Assembly (NCBI GenBank): GCA_964456985.1 | Contig: CAYWDH010000041.1 | Coordinates: 1-24,711, forward strand | From: WJMT01 sp964456985 | Lineage (GTDB): Bacteria > Acidobacteriota > Aminicenantia > Aminicenantales > Aminicenantaceae | Direction of reading: 5' to 3' | Length of the DNA stretch: 24,711 nt | Shown: piece by piece, positions 14,498 through 22,662 of the stretch | Layout of the letters: each line of letters opens with the position of its first letter | How positions within the stretch are numbered: position 1 is the first letter of the stretch | Translations under genes and position numbers: made by a program | Notes under the pieces: model-generated | Database searches by the model: none | What the model was told of the DNA's origin: nothing | The model's input: only the letters and a program-made list of their open reading frames with translations

Positions 14498-15649
14498 TTA
14501 ATAAATCGGGGAAAGCTTTCGTAGCCTATCAACGACTTCAGGCAGAGCCTTTATAACAGATTCAATATCGCTTTTCTCAGTAAATCTTCCTGTAGTAAGC
14601 TCCAGGGATCCATGTGCTTCTTCATGAAGCAAACCCATGGCGATCAGTGTATGAGACGGCTCCAGTGTTTTTGAGGAGCAGGCTGAACCTGTTGAGACGG
14701 CAATTCCTTTGTCATTCAAAGATAAAAGTAGTGATTCGCCTTCGATCCCGTCGAAACGAAAATGGGCGTTGTTGGGAAGTCTTTTTTCTGGGTGCCCATT
14801 GAGATAAGCCCTGGGTATATTTTCTAAGATCTCTTTGATAAGTGTGTCTCTAAAAGAGTGTAGTTTTTTGGCTTCCTGTTCTCTCTCCTGCATCACAATC
14901 TCTGCGGCACGGGCCATTCCTGCAATGGCAGGCATGTTTTCAGTGCCGGAGCGGATTCCGTTTTCCTGTCCTCCGCCAATGATCTGGGGTATCAACTTGA
15001 TGCCTTTTCTCACGTAAAGGACTCCCAGTCCTTTGGGTCCGTAAATATCATTTGACGATAGGGTCATGAGATCCACGGAATCTTTGTTGACGTCAAGAGC
15101 AAGAAGCCCTTCGGCGGCGACAGCATCGGTATGAAAAGCGATTCCTTTTTCTCTACACAAGCGGCCTATTTCCTTTACAGGCTGGATCGTCCCGACTTCA
15201 TTGCTGGCATAGCCTATGGATACAAGAAGGGTATCATCTGTGAGACGCTCTCTAATTTTATCTAGATGTACCTGTCCGTAATGGTCAACAGGGACTTTTG
15301 ATACTTCATATCCGGATTTCATGAGGAACTTAGCTGTGTTGTGTATGGATATATGTTCTGTTTCAGAGATGATGATGTGTTTTCCCTTGCCTTTGTTTTT
15401 GAGCGCATAGCCAATAAGCGCCAGATTATTTGATTCTGTGGCACCTGATGTGAATATGATTTCTTCAGGTTCGGCTTGAATGAGGCCTGCAATTGTGGAA
15501 CGGCTTTTATCAAGCGCATCCGTTGCTTCGTCTCCTACAGAGTGCAGGGATGATGGATTTCCGTATATTTTACTGAAATACGGATCCATGGCTTTGACGA
15601 CTCTGGGGTCCATGGGTTTTGAAGACTGATAGTCAAGATAGGCATTCAT
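14498..15649 (-). CDS. IscS/NifS-like protein lacking the PLP lysine (Archaeoglobus-type, desulfurase-dead)
   Basis: The whole fold of an aminotransferase class V cysteine desulfurase is present (383 aa): FTSGATESNN (66-75), H99 in SETEH, D175 in FHTDA, and the loop Cys C324 in STGSACSS. The motif that should read S-x-H-K-x-YGPKG reads LSSNDIYGPKG. Asp201 (codon GAT, 15047-15049) replaces the Schiff-base Lys and Asn200 the preceding His. The PLP-contacting Gln after HTDA is Ala178, and YLDxxATTP is YLDYQSSKP. From memory, Archaeoglobus fulgidus IscS shares SSNDIYGPKG, the YLNGHPEKRLPNN segment and the Lys-to-Asp change, and has no desulfurase activity; its Cys was proposed to ligate the IscU cluster. 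Here the gene lies between dsrE and iscU, 15 bases from each. Confidence 0.93.
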   Translation of the reverse strand: MNAYLDYQSSKPMDPRVVKAMDPYFSKIYGNPSSLHSVGDEATDALDKSRSTIAGLIQAEPEEIIFTSGATESNNLALIGYALKNKGKGKHIIISETEHISIHNTAKFLMKSGYEVSKVPVDHYGQVHLDKIRERLTDDTLLVSIGYASNEVGTIQPVKEIGRLCREKGIAFHTDAVAAEGLLALDVNKDSVDLMTLSSNDIYGPKGLGVLYVRKGIKLIPQIIGGGQENGIRSGTENMPAIAGMARAAEIVMQEREQEAKKLHSFRDTLIKEILENIPRAYLNGHPEKRLPNNAHFRFDGIEGESLLLSLNDKGIAVSTGSACSSKTLEPSHTLIAMGLLHEEAHGSLELTTGRFTEKSDIESVIKALPEVVDRLRKLSPIY

Positions 15650-15664
15650 TTGTTTCTTCCTTTT

Positions 15665-16024
15665 TTAAAACCACATGGTAGCGTCAGCTTCCAGAACCAG
15701 GTCATTTAATGTGCCGGCTCCCACGATTTTCAAGCCGGGGATGAGGTTAACCTTATGCATACCCATCATTTGTTTGGAAGCTTCGCATACGTATATCTCA
15801 ATGCCCATATCAATCGTTTTTTTAATGACTTCAGATAAAGCAGGAAACGAACCTGCTTTTATTTTCTCTGCGGCTCCGGGCTTTAAAACTCTCAGGCCCT
15901 GGCCCAGATAATAAACCTTTGCCTCAATATCCATGGCCTGTGCGGTTTGGGCTAAGACAAGAGGGGAATACTGCCTTTCCGGGTGGTCACTTGTTTGGAC
16001 ATAAAGTATTGAACTTTTTTCCAT
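15665..16024 (-). CDS. DsrE-family sulfur carrier-like protein
   Basis: A small cytoplasmic DsrE/DsrF-like alpha/beta protein of 119 aa. It opens with ILYVQTSDHPERQYSPLVLAQTAQAM, the usual first strand and helix in which several genes are handled as a group, and has the family strand ending in VCEASKQMMGM. C80 is its only cysteine and sits where DsrE-type carriers bind persulfide. The segment LKPGAAEKIKAGSFPALSEVI matches the family middle region. DsrE proteins exchange persulfide sulfur with TusA-type proteins, so the gene next to tusA forms a probable relay. AGGAGG (16030-16035) overlaps the tusA stop codon, pointing to translational coupling. Confidence 0.87.
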   Translation of the reverse strand: MEKSSILYVQTSDHPERQYSPLVLAQTAQAMDIEAKVYYLGQGLRVLKPGAAEKIKAGSFPALSEVIKKTIDMGIEIYVCEASKQMMGMHKVNLIPGLKIVGAGTLNDLVLEADATMWF

Positions 16025-16033
16025 TTTATCCTC

Positions 16034-16276
16034 CTATTCTGTTTTTTTTATCAAGAACCGCATGGATTCATCTCTCTTTTCGAATTTGATGATTTCATGT
16101 CCTGTTCTTTTTGCAAACCTTTTTATATCTTCCTCAGCCGCAGGATCGTCTGCCAAAACTTCCAGGATTTCTCCCTTTTTAATGCTGTCTATGTTTTCTC
16201 TGGTCTGGAACAAAGGTTCCGGACAAAAAAGTCCGATACAATCTAGGGTTTTCTTGGGTTTATTTTTTGATGACAT
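16034..16276 (-). CDS. TusA-family sulfurtransferase
   Basis: An 80-aa TusA/SirA/YeeD-type carrier. The signature CPEP is seen in LDCIGLFCPEPLFQTR, with the persulfide-carrying Cys at C18 and a second Cys at C13. The rest (KKGEILEVLADDPAAEEDIKRFAKRTGHEII) is the standard two-layer fold. The frame is open to 16363, but that part covers the promoter; GGGAG at 16286-16290 and the start of homology support the ATG at 16276. First gene of a four-gene operon. TusA normally accepts sulfur from IscS and passes it on to DsrE-type proteins; here, with a probably inactive IscS, flow may run the other way. Confidence 0.93.
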   Translation of the reverse strand: MSSKNKPKKTLDCIGLFCPEPLFQTRENIDSIKKGEILEVLADDPAAEEDIKRFAKRTGHEIIKFEKRDESMRFLIKKTE

Positions 16277-16328
16277 TTCTTCACTCTCCCACGAATTATA
16301 AAATCTATAGAAATTGTAGGATATTAAT

Positions 16329-16357
16329 AATATAAGTCTTTTGTCCTCATTTGTCAA
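16329..16357 (-). promoter_or_regulatory. Near-consensus promoter of the tusA-dsrE-iscS-iscU operon
   Basis: Read on the minus strand: TTGACA (16357-16352), a 17-base spacer and TATATT (16334-16329). The predicted start is near 16322, leaving a leader of about 46 bases to the tusA ATG. The best promoter match in the window. Confidence 0.75.
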
Positions 16358-16427
16358 TCTCATATTTTCTTGTTTTTTTTTATTCCAGGCAACGTTTTCG
16401 CAAGTTTTTTCGTATTATATAAAGAAG

Positions 16428-16456
16428 TTCGAAATATTCGAAGTGCTCAGTGAGCA
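16428..16456. promoter_or_regulatory. Operator-like dyads upstream of padR
   Basis: Two TTCGAA palindromes (16428-16433, 16437-16442) three bases apart are followed by TGCTCA-G-TGAGCA (16444-16456), a perfect 13-bp dyad. They lie just after a -10-like TATTATATAA (16413-16422, no good -35) and before the padR ribosome site, where autorepression by a PadR protein would act. Confidence 0.5.
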
Positions 16457-16501
16457 TGAAAACGATAAGATTTTAAAAAAGACAACGACAAGGAGAAGGG
16501 C

Positions 16502-16831
16502 ATGAAGACCTTTACCAAAAAAGAAGAGCAGATCCTCCTGGCCATTTTTCATCTTAAAGATGGGGCCTACCTCATCTCTATTCGAGAGATGATAAAGAAG
16601 TTTACGGGAAAATATTATTCTGTGGGCACGATCTATGCCCCTCTGAACCGCCTCCATTCCAATGGGTATTTGAAAACTTATGTGGAAAAGCCTGACTCTT
16701 CCTCCGGAGGAAAACCTATCAAATATTACCGCCTGACCAAAGACGGATTAGCAGCCCTGGAATCTCTTAAAAGACAGAATGAGTTGATGTGGGAAGGTTT
16801 TAAGGTGCCTGCTTATGGAGACAAGAATTAA
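16502..16831 (+). CDS. PadR-family transcriptional regulator
   Basis: A 109-aa winged-helix protein. Helices at the start (FTKKEEQILLAIFHLKDGAYLISIREMI), a recognition segment (SVGTIYAPLNRLHSNGYL) and a wing (KPDSSSGGKPIKYYRLTKDGLAAL) give the standard PadR layout; the short C-terminal helix is the dimer part. PadR proteins are usually repressors relieved by a ligand. AAGGAG (16490-16495) precedes the ATG by six bases. The stop lies two bases before the permease start, so the two genes form one operon; PadR regulators next to FtsX-like permeases with an N-terminal prefix are a recurring pair. It probably represses itself and the permease through the dyads at 16428-16456. It is also divergent from the tusA operon. 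Confidence 0.9.
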   Translation: MKTFTKKEEQILLAIFHLKDGAYLISIREMIKKFTGKYYSVGTIYAPLNRLHSNGYLKTYVEKPDSSSGGKPIKYYRLTKDGLAALESLKRQNELMWEGFKVPAYGDKN

Positions 16832-16833
16832 TC

Positions 16834-19410
16834 ATGAAAAAAGTTAAGTCCCGTATACCTAAAGCCGCTTTTAAATTCCTCAATCGGGTCCTGCCGCCGG
16901 AAGACTCTGTGTATTTGAGTGAGAATTTCAAGGAATTGTACGAGTACAGAGTAAAAACAGGAAGCCGGCTCAAAGCAGGGATATGGATTTGGGGAGAAAT
17001 TTTAAAATCCCTGCCGGGATTTTTACATTCAGCGCTTTTCTGGAGGTTCATGATGTTTAAAAATTACTTTGTCATTGCGGTAAGAAATATCCGCAAACAC
17101 AAACTTCATTCAATCATCAATATTGCAGGAATGTCTTTGGGTCTTTTTGTATGCCTGCTTATTTTTATCTGGGTTCAGAATGAATTTGGATTTGACAGGT
17201 TTCATACAAAGAGAGACGACATTGCCCAGGTCTATTCCGAAACTCTGTATTCAAACGGAAGCACTCAGATCTTCATGGGCTCTTATTATCCTTTGGCCAA
17301 TATTCTGAAACAAGAGTGCCCAGAAGTGAGGGAAGCAGTCCGGTACGAAACCGCAAACGGGATATCCTTAAGATATAAGGATAGGCAGTTCACCAATGAT
17401 ACCATCGGACTGGCTGACCCTGCGTTCTTTGATATATTTTCTTTCTCTTTTGTCAAAGGCGATCCTGAGCTGGCCCTGCAAAACAACTATTCAGTTGTTC
17501 TGACGGAAAAAATGGCCAGAAAATATTTCGGAAATGATGAGCCTATGGGAAAAACACTCTCTTTGAACAATGAAATGGATATCCAGGTAACCGGTGTCAT
17601 CGAAGATGTGCCAGCGCAGTCTTCACTCCAATTTGACTGTGTCGCTCCTTATATTCTCAAGTATGCTCCGGATTTTAAAGAGCCTGAACACTGGGGAGGA
17701 AATCCCTTTGCCACTTACATCCTACTGCAGAAAAACAGTGACCGTTCGCAGCTGGAACAAAAAATCACGTCCATTGTGGACGAACATGCTCAGTGGGAAA
17801 CGGCAGAGGTCTCCTTTCATCTGCATCCTCTAAAAAAAATGCATCTTTATTCTCCGCAGGGAGGCAGTTTGATCCAGTCTCTCTTGATTTTTTCCGCCAT
17901 TGCGCTTTTTGTTCTCTTTATTGCCATCATCAACTTTGTAAACCTGAGCACAGCTAGAGCAGCTACCAGGGCCAAGGAGGTGGGTGTCCGTAAAGTGGTA
18001 GGAGCCAGGAAGAGAGAACTTATCCAGCAGTTTATGGGTGAATCCCTGATGATCTCTCTTATCACTCTGATCATTGCTGTCTTGCTCATGGCCGTCTTTC
18101 TGCCCTCTTTTAACCAGTTTGTGGGAAAACAATTTTCGCTTCATCTTCTGCTCAAACCCGAAGTGGCTCTTGGATTTTTAGGCATTGCCTTGATCACAGG
18201 ATTTCTTTCCGGATTGTATCCGGCTCTTTATCTTTCCAATATACAACCCAGAAGTATCATGAAAGGTCTTGCTGGAGTACGAACGAAAGGTTCTTTACGC
18301 AAAATTCTGGTCGTGGTTCAGTTTTCCCTTTCCATTATTATGATCATCAGTACAGTTGTGGTTTTTAAACAGTTAAACTATATGATGAGCACAGACCTTG
18401 GTTTTGACAGAGATAATCTGATTGTTCTCCAGATGAGCCAGAGAATACAGAAGGGATTCGAACCTCTGAGGAACGAATTGCTGCGTGATCCCCAGGTCGA
18501 AAGCGTGACAAAAAGTCTTCAGGGGCCATGGCATATCGGATCCACTGTGAGCGCAGTGGACTGGGATGGAAAGCCTGCGGATGAGACAATCCATATGCAC
18601 TGGGATTATGTGGGATATGATTATTTTTCAACCTTTAAAATGAACATCATTGAAGGTCGGGCTTTTTCCAGAGAATATCCTACAGACCTGCAAGAGGCAT
18701 ACATAGTGAATGAGGAAGCCGTGAAACTCATGGGAATGGAATCTCCCGTCGGAAAGCGGCTCTCTGTTTTTCACAATCAAGGTCAAATCATCGGTGTGGT
18801 GAAAAATTTCCACTTCCAGCCCCTTTATAATGAAATTAAACCATTTGTCTTCATTCTGATGCCTGATTCCTGTTCCCTTGCCTTTATACGGATAAGACCG
18901 GAGAACGTATCCGGAACTCTGGAAAACATACAGACCATTGTGGCCAGACATGATTCCGGGTCAAAAACCAATTTGTTTTTCTTCAATGATGTTCTCTCCC
19001 GGTATATCTACACTTCAGAGGAGAAAACAGGAAAAATCGCCGGGAACTTCACTCTGCTTGCCGTAGTCATATCCTGCATAGGGCTTTTTGGCCTGGCTGC
19101 TTTTATGGCCGAACAGCGCACTAAAGAGATCGGCATTCGTAAAATTGTAGGCGCTTCCATGAAGAACGTGGTGTTTATGCTGACCAAAGATTTCACCAAA
19201 TGGATTCTGCTGTCCACTATCATCGCCTGGCCTCTGGCTTATCTTATCATGGAAAATATTCTTGGAAAGTACTCTTACAGAACACATATCGGGCCGGAGT
19301 TATTTATTCTGTCAGGTCTTGCTGTTTTTGTCGTGGCGATACTGACCGTCAGCTTTCTTGCTTTTAAAGCCGCACGGGCCAATCCTGCTGACTCTCTCCG
19401 ATATGAATGA
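16834..19410 (+). CDS. FtsX/MacB-like ABC transporter permease with N-terminal prefix domain
   Basis: The protein has 858 aa. Residues 1-72 are a soluble prefix (permease prefix domain type) that often follows PadR genes. A membrane helix at about 93-115 (INIAGMSLGLFVCLLIFIW) begins the first MacB-PCD/FtsX unit. The periplasmic domain covers about 120-345, and three helices follow with the coupling motif AKEVGVRKVVGARKRELI. A second unit starts near 485 and ends with helices around EIGIRKIVGASMKNVV (about 760-775). This gives a total of eight helices, the layout of tandem-unit permeases. No ATPase gene is nearby, so its partner must lie elsewhere. The substrate is unknown; MacB relatives move lipoproteins or peptides or act as mechanotransducers. 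Two bases separate it from padR. Confidence 0.9.
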   Translation: MKKVKSRIPKAAFKFLNRVLPPEDSVYLSENFKELYEYRVKTGSRLKAGIWIWGEILKSLPGFLHSALFWRFMMFKNYFVIAVRNIRKHKLHSIINIAGMSLGLFVCLLIFIWVQNEFGFDRFHTKRDDIAQVYSETLYSNGSTQIFMGSYYPLANILKQECPEVREAVRYETANGISLRYKDRQFTNDTIGLADPAFFDIFSFSFVKGDPELALQNNYSVVLTEKMARKYFGNDEPMGKTLSLNNEMDIQVTGVIEDVPAQSSLQFDCVAPYILKYAPDFKEPEHWGGNPFATYILLQKNSDRSQLEQKITSIVDEHAQWETAEVSFHLHPLKKMHLYSPQGGSLIQSLLIFSAIALFVLFIAIINFVNLSTARAATRAKEVGVRKVVGARKRELIQQFMGESLMISLITLIIAVLLMAVFLPSFNQFVGKQFSLHLLLKPEVALGFLGIALITGFLSGLYPALYLSNIQPRSIMKGLAGVRTKGSLRKILVVVQFSLSIIMIISTVVVFKQLNYMMSTDLGFDRDNLIVLQMSQRIQKGFEPLRNELLRDPQVESVTKSLQGPWHIGSTVSAVDWDGKPADETIHMHWDYVGYDYFSTFKMNIIEGRAFSREYPTDLQEAYIVNEEAVKLMGMESPVGKRLSVFHNQGQIIGVVKNFHFQPLYNEIKPFVFILMPDSCSLAFIRIRPENVSGTLENIQTIVARHDSGSKTNLFFFNDVLSRYIYTSEEKTGKIAGNFTLLAVVISCIGLFGLAAFMAEQRTKEIGIRKIVGASMKNVVFMLTKDFTKWILLSTIIAWPLAYLIMENILGKYSYRTHIGPELFILSGLAVFVVAILTVSFLAFKAARANPADSLRYE

Positions 19411-19419
19411 GAGAGCGGG

Positions 19420-20112
19420 TTATACGGGCTCAAATTCGTCTTTAGAGGCCCCGCACACCGGGCAAACCCAATCGTCAGGAATGTCTTCAAAAGCGGTCCC
19501 GGGTTTGATCCCGTTGTCAGGATCACCCTTCTCCGGCTCATAAACATATCCGCATACTGTGCATCTGTAAGATTTCATTTTTGTTTTTTCCTTTTTTGCC
19601 GTATTTTTTTCTTTGACATATGTGGGTGCATTTTTGCCTGTCTTGCCTTTTTTGACCTCATGATAATAGGAGTAGGTGAGAGGTTCCCCCTGTTTTAGTT
19701 TTTCAGCCTCTATCAGCTTTCCCACGAATGCAGTATGAGTCCCTACGTCTAAAATCTCTGTCACTTCACATAAAAGATATCCCAGAGAGTTCTCAGTCAC
19801 ATAGGGGATCCCTTTTATCCCTGTTTTATAGTCGACTTCCTTGAATTTATCGAATTCACGGCCCGACCTGAAACCAAAAATCCCGATCAATTTTAGAGGT
19901 GTATCCTTTTCTAAAATGGAAATCGAGAAGACTTTGCTTTCTGTGATATAACTATGTGTGAGATTTTTCTTATTGAGGCATATCAGGATTTTAGGAGGCT
20001 CTGCGGTGACCTGGGTCACTACATTGGCTATTTGACCGTTGTATTTTTCTCCTTTTTTAGAGCTCACAACATATAGTCCATAGCTGATATCAAACAAAGT
20101 GGTTATATCCAT
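19420..20112 (-). CDS. Flavin reductase-rubredoxin fusion (high-molecular-weight rubredoxin type)
   Basis: The protein has 230 aa from the ATG at 20112. Residues 1-150 are an FMN-binding flavin-reductase split barrel (MDITTLFDISYGLYVVSS; NGQIANVVTQVTAEPPKILICLN; NSLGYLLCEV). A Lys-rich linker leads to a complete rubredoxin (182-230) with C184, C187, C217 and C220 around GYVYEPEKGDPDNGIKPGT. The same fusion is known as Hrb in Moorella, where it takes electrons from NADH and passes them to the flavodiiron protein for O2 or NO removal. No flavodiiron gene is in the window. The start at 20112 is preferred over 20118 because GGAG (20120-20123) is then seven bases away. It is convergent with the permease gene, nine bases apart, with no terminator visible. 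Confidence 0.92.
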   Translation of the reverse strand: MDITTLFDISYGLYVVSSKKGEKYNGQIANVVTQVTAEPPKILICLNKKNLTHSYITESKVFSISILEKDTPLKLIGIFGFRSGREFDKFKEVDYKTGIKGIPYVTENSLGYLLCEVTEILDVGTHTAFVGKLIEAEKLKQGEPLTYSYYHEVKKGKTGKNAPTYVKEKNTAKKEKTKMKSYRCTVCGYVYEPEKGDPDNGIKPGTAFEDIPDDWVCPVCGASKDEFEPV

Positions 20113-20209
20113 GATCATTCTCCATAAGGGATGTTTCCGTATTGCCGCATTGTTTTTCTATTATGCACTATTTTTCAAAACAATGGAATGGCTGATATAG
20201 AAAGATAAA

Positions 20210-20238
20210 TTGACAATTTGCTCTATAATGAATATTGT
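20210..20238 (+). promoter_or_regulatory. Promoter of the APC permease gene
   Basis: TTGACA (20210-20215), a 17-base spacer and TATTGT (20233-20238). A perfect TATAAT at 20224-20229 is also present but lacks a -35 at the right distance. Confidence 0.5.
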
Positions 20239-20280
20239 TATGAAAAGTTAGAATCAAAGTAAAATCAGATTTGTTCTAAA

Positions 20281-22629
20281 ATGAAGAATAACAGCTCAGA
20301 GTTTAAAAGCAAGGCTCCCGGCACTGAACTGGCGCGGGATATGGGACTGATGCATGTCACGATGATCGGAGTGGGAGCCATGATAGGAGCAGGAATATTC
20401 GTTCTCACCGGAATGGCTGCCGGTGTGGCAGGTCCTGCCTTGATCCTTGTCTTCCTTTTGAATGGGATTGTGACCGGATTTACCGCCATGTCCTATGCGG
20501 AACTGGGGTCCTGTTTTCCTGAAGCAGGAGGCGGATATCTTTGGGTTAAGGAAGCACTGCCCCAGCCGAACGGATTCTTATCTGGATGGATCAGCTGGTT
20601 TGCCCATGCTGTGGCCTGCAGCCTTTACTCTGTGGCTTTTGGTGCCTTTGCTGTGGATTTGCTGAGTTTGGGAGGGGTCGATTTTTCACAGTTGGTCCCC
20701 TCTGTCATAAAGTCACCTCCTCACTTGTTTTGGACAAAGTTGATCGCTGTTCTCGTGGGTATTATCTTTGTTTATATCAATTTCCGGGGGGCTAAGGAAA
20801 CAGGCCAGGCTGAAACATTCGTCACAATGGTTAAAATCATTGTGATAGCCATGTTCATAGCCTTCGGATGCTATGCTATCTTCTTCGGAAAATTGGAAGA
20901 ACCCTGGCAGAGTCATTTCAGCGGTTTTTTTCAACAAGGAGCCATGGGCATCATCATGGCCATGGGATTGACTTTTATTGCTTTTGAGGGTTATGAGATC
21001 ATTGCTCAGTGTGGTGAAGAAGTTGTGAATCCAAAGAAAAATATTCCGCGTTCCATTTTTATTTCTCTCATTATTGTCGTCCCTATCTATATTCTCGTTG
21101 CTTTCGTTGCTTTGGGAGCCGTGACTCCGGAAGGAGGCATGCCGACCTGGCAGTATCTCGGTACAAGAGGTGAGCTGGCTATGATCGAGGCAGCGGAGTA
21201 TTTTATGATGGGTAAGATCGGAAGGGTTATTTTTCTCATTGGAGGATTGTTTTCAACTATGTCAGCTCTGAATGCCACGATTTACTCTTCTTCGAGGGTC
21301 AGTTTTGCCATGGGCAGAGACCATAATCTTCCCGGAATTTTTGGGAAAATTCATTTAAAAAAGAGAACTCCTTATATGGCCGTCTTTATTTCAGGAGCCT
21401 TCATATTATTTATGGCCGTTGCACTCCCGATCGAAGATATTGCCAGTGCAACTGATGCTATGTTCCTGCTGCTGTTTATATTTGTTAATATGGCTGTTAT
21501 AAACCTGAGAAAAAACCGCCCGGATCTGGATAGAGGATTTAAAGTGCCTTTTTTCCCTTTTATCCCTATCCTGGCCACTTTCCTTAATCTTTTGCTGGCT
21601 GTGTTTTTGTTTTTTTACAGGCCTTTAGGTGTTTGGGTTTGTGTAGGATATATTCTTTTGGGGATTTTCATTTATTATATTTACTCCAGGAAGAAAGAGT
21701 TTACAGCTAAAGCTGCCCCGGCTATCCACACAGAGCATACGGTTTTCCTGGAAAATAAATCTAAATACCATATTTTGGTTCCGGTGGCGAATGAACAAAC
21801 CGTAAGGCAATTGCAGAGGTATGCTGTTGAGATCGCCAGTAGTCGTAATGCGGACATAACAGTGCTGAATGTCATCATGGTGCCATCCCAGCTCCCCCCA
21901 AGCGAAGGGCGTAAATATCTGAATGAGTCAAGAGCCCTCCTTGAAAAAGCCATTAGTGCTGCAGAAAATGAAAATATTCCCGTGTCTTCGGTTGTTAAGG
22001 TCACTCATAATATTCCTAAAGCCATTATTGAGACCTGTGAGGAGAGAAAAATTGACTTGATGGTGCTGGGCTGGGAGGGAGAAAAGCCGGCTCGCAACAG
22101 AGTTTTTGGAACAATTCTAGATGAGATCATAATGAACACTGTGTGTGATATAGTCCTCATTTGCCGTCCTCCGGCTGAGGAAGCCAAAATATCGCGGATT
22201 CTCATTCCGGTAAGCACTATAAGATACGCTGTTCTCTCCTTACAAATGGCAGAAATATTGGTGAAGGGCAAACAGATCCCGATTGTCCTTTTTCATGCCA
22301 CTTTCAGAAATGATATTGGGGAAATAAAAAAATATTATGAATCTGAACTAAGAAAGCTGAACTGCGGAATAAATCCTGATAAATACGAAGTTAAAATCAA
22401 GAAAGCATCCAGGCTTTCAGATACTATTCTCAAAGAGGCCCGAAGCGATGACCTCGTTATCATGGGTGCTCCGGAAGAGGGATTGGTAAGGCGAGCTATG
22501 TTTGGAGATATTCCTTTGGAAATTGCTAGACAGAGCAAAGCATCTCTTATTCTGACCAAAAAGTATACAGGTCTTGTGAAAACATGGTTCCAGAAATTTT
22601 TCGGTTCCAGGAAGACCATTCTGGAATAG
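20281..22629 (+). CDS. APC-superfamily amino acid permease with two C-terminal Usp domains
   Basis: The protein has 782 aa. Residues 20-468 are a 12-helix APC permease with the helix-1 motif GAMIGAGIFVLTG (32-44) and the helix-6 FEGYEIIAQCGEEVVNPKKNIPRSI segment, typical of cationic or neutral amino acid transporters. The cytoplasmic tail has two universal-stress domains. Usp1 (about 496-630) has an exact ATP-binding pattern (GWEGEKPARNRVFGT, 597-611). Usp2 (about 637-762) has GAPEEGLVRRAMFGD, where the second Gly is Glu and the final Ser/Thr is Asp, so it is probably not a normal ATP site. The tail may tune transport to energy state; substrate unknown. No Shine-Dalgarno is seen before the ATG, so the start is chosen by homology with APC N-termini. 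Confidence 0.93.
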   Translation: MKNNSSEFKSKAPGTELARDMGLMHVTMIGVGAMIGAGIFVLTGMAAGVAGPALILVFLLNGIVTGFTAMSYAELGSCFPEAGGGYLWVKEALPQPNGFLSGWISWFAHAVACSLYSVAFGAFAVDLLSLGGVDFSQLVPSVIKSPPHLFWTKLIAVLVGIIFVYINFRGAKETGQAETFVTMVKIIVIAMFIAFGCYAIFFGKLEEPWQSHFSGFFQQGAMGIIMAMGLTFIAFEGYEIIAQCGEEVVNPKKNIPRSIFISLIIVVPIYILVAFVALGAVTPEGGMPTWQYLGTRGELAMIEAAEYFMMGKIGRVIFLIGGLFSTMSALNATIYSSSRVSFAMGRDHNLPGIFGKIHLKKRTPYMAVFISGAFILFMAVALPIEDIASATDAMFLLLFIFVNMAVINLRKNRPDLDRGFKVPFFPFIPILATFLNLLLAVFLFFYRPLGVWVCVGYILLGIFIYYIYSRKKEFTAKAAPAIHTEHTVFLENKSKYHILVPVANEQTVRQLQRYAVEIASSRNADITVLNVIMVPSQLPPSEGRKYLNESRALLEKAISAAENENIPVSSVVKVTHNIPKAIIETCEERKIDLMVLGWEGEKPARNRVFGTILDEIIMNTVCDIVLICRPPAEEAKISRILIPVSTIRYAVLSLQMAEILVKGKQIPIVLFHATFRNDIGEIKKYYESELRKLNCGINPDKYEVKIKKASRLSDTILKEARSDDLVIMGAPEEGLVRRAMFGDIPLEIARQSKASLILTKKYTGLVKTWFQKFFGSRKTILE

Positions 22630-22662
22630 GATTTTAGAAGAAATTGACAGAGTTGTGGTTTT

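Noticed and set aside
15047..15052. Sequencing error as the cause of the missing PLP lysine
   Set aside because: Two adjacent codons differ (AAT GAT), the frame is intact on both sides, the PLP-contacting Gln is changed too, and the wording matches a known Lys-less IscS.
16277..16363. Upstream extension of tusA
   Set aside because: It covers the TTGACA-17-TATATT promoter and has no TusA homology.
20224..20229. Perfect TATAAT as the -10 of the APC permease gene
   Set aside because: The only TTGACA is eight bases upstream, too close; TATTGT at 20233 has the correct 17-base spacing from it.
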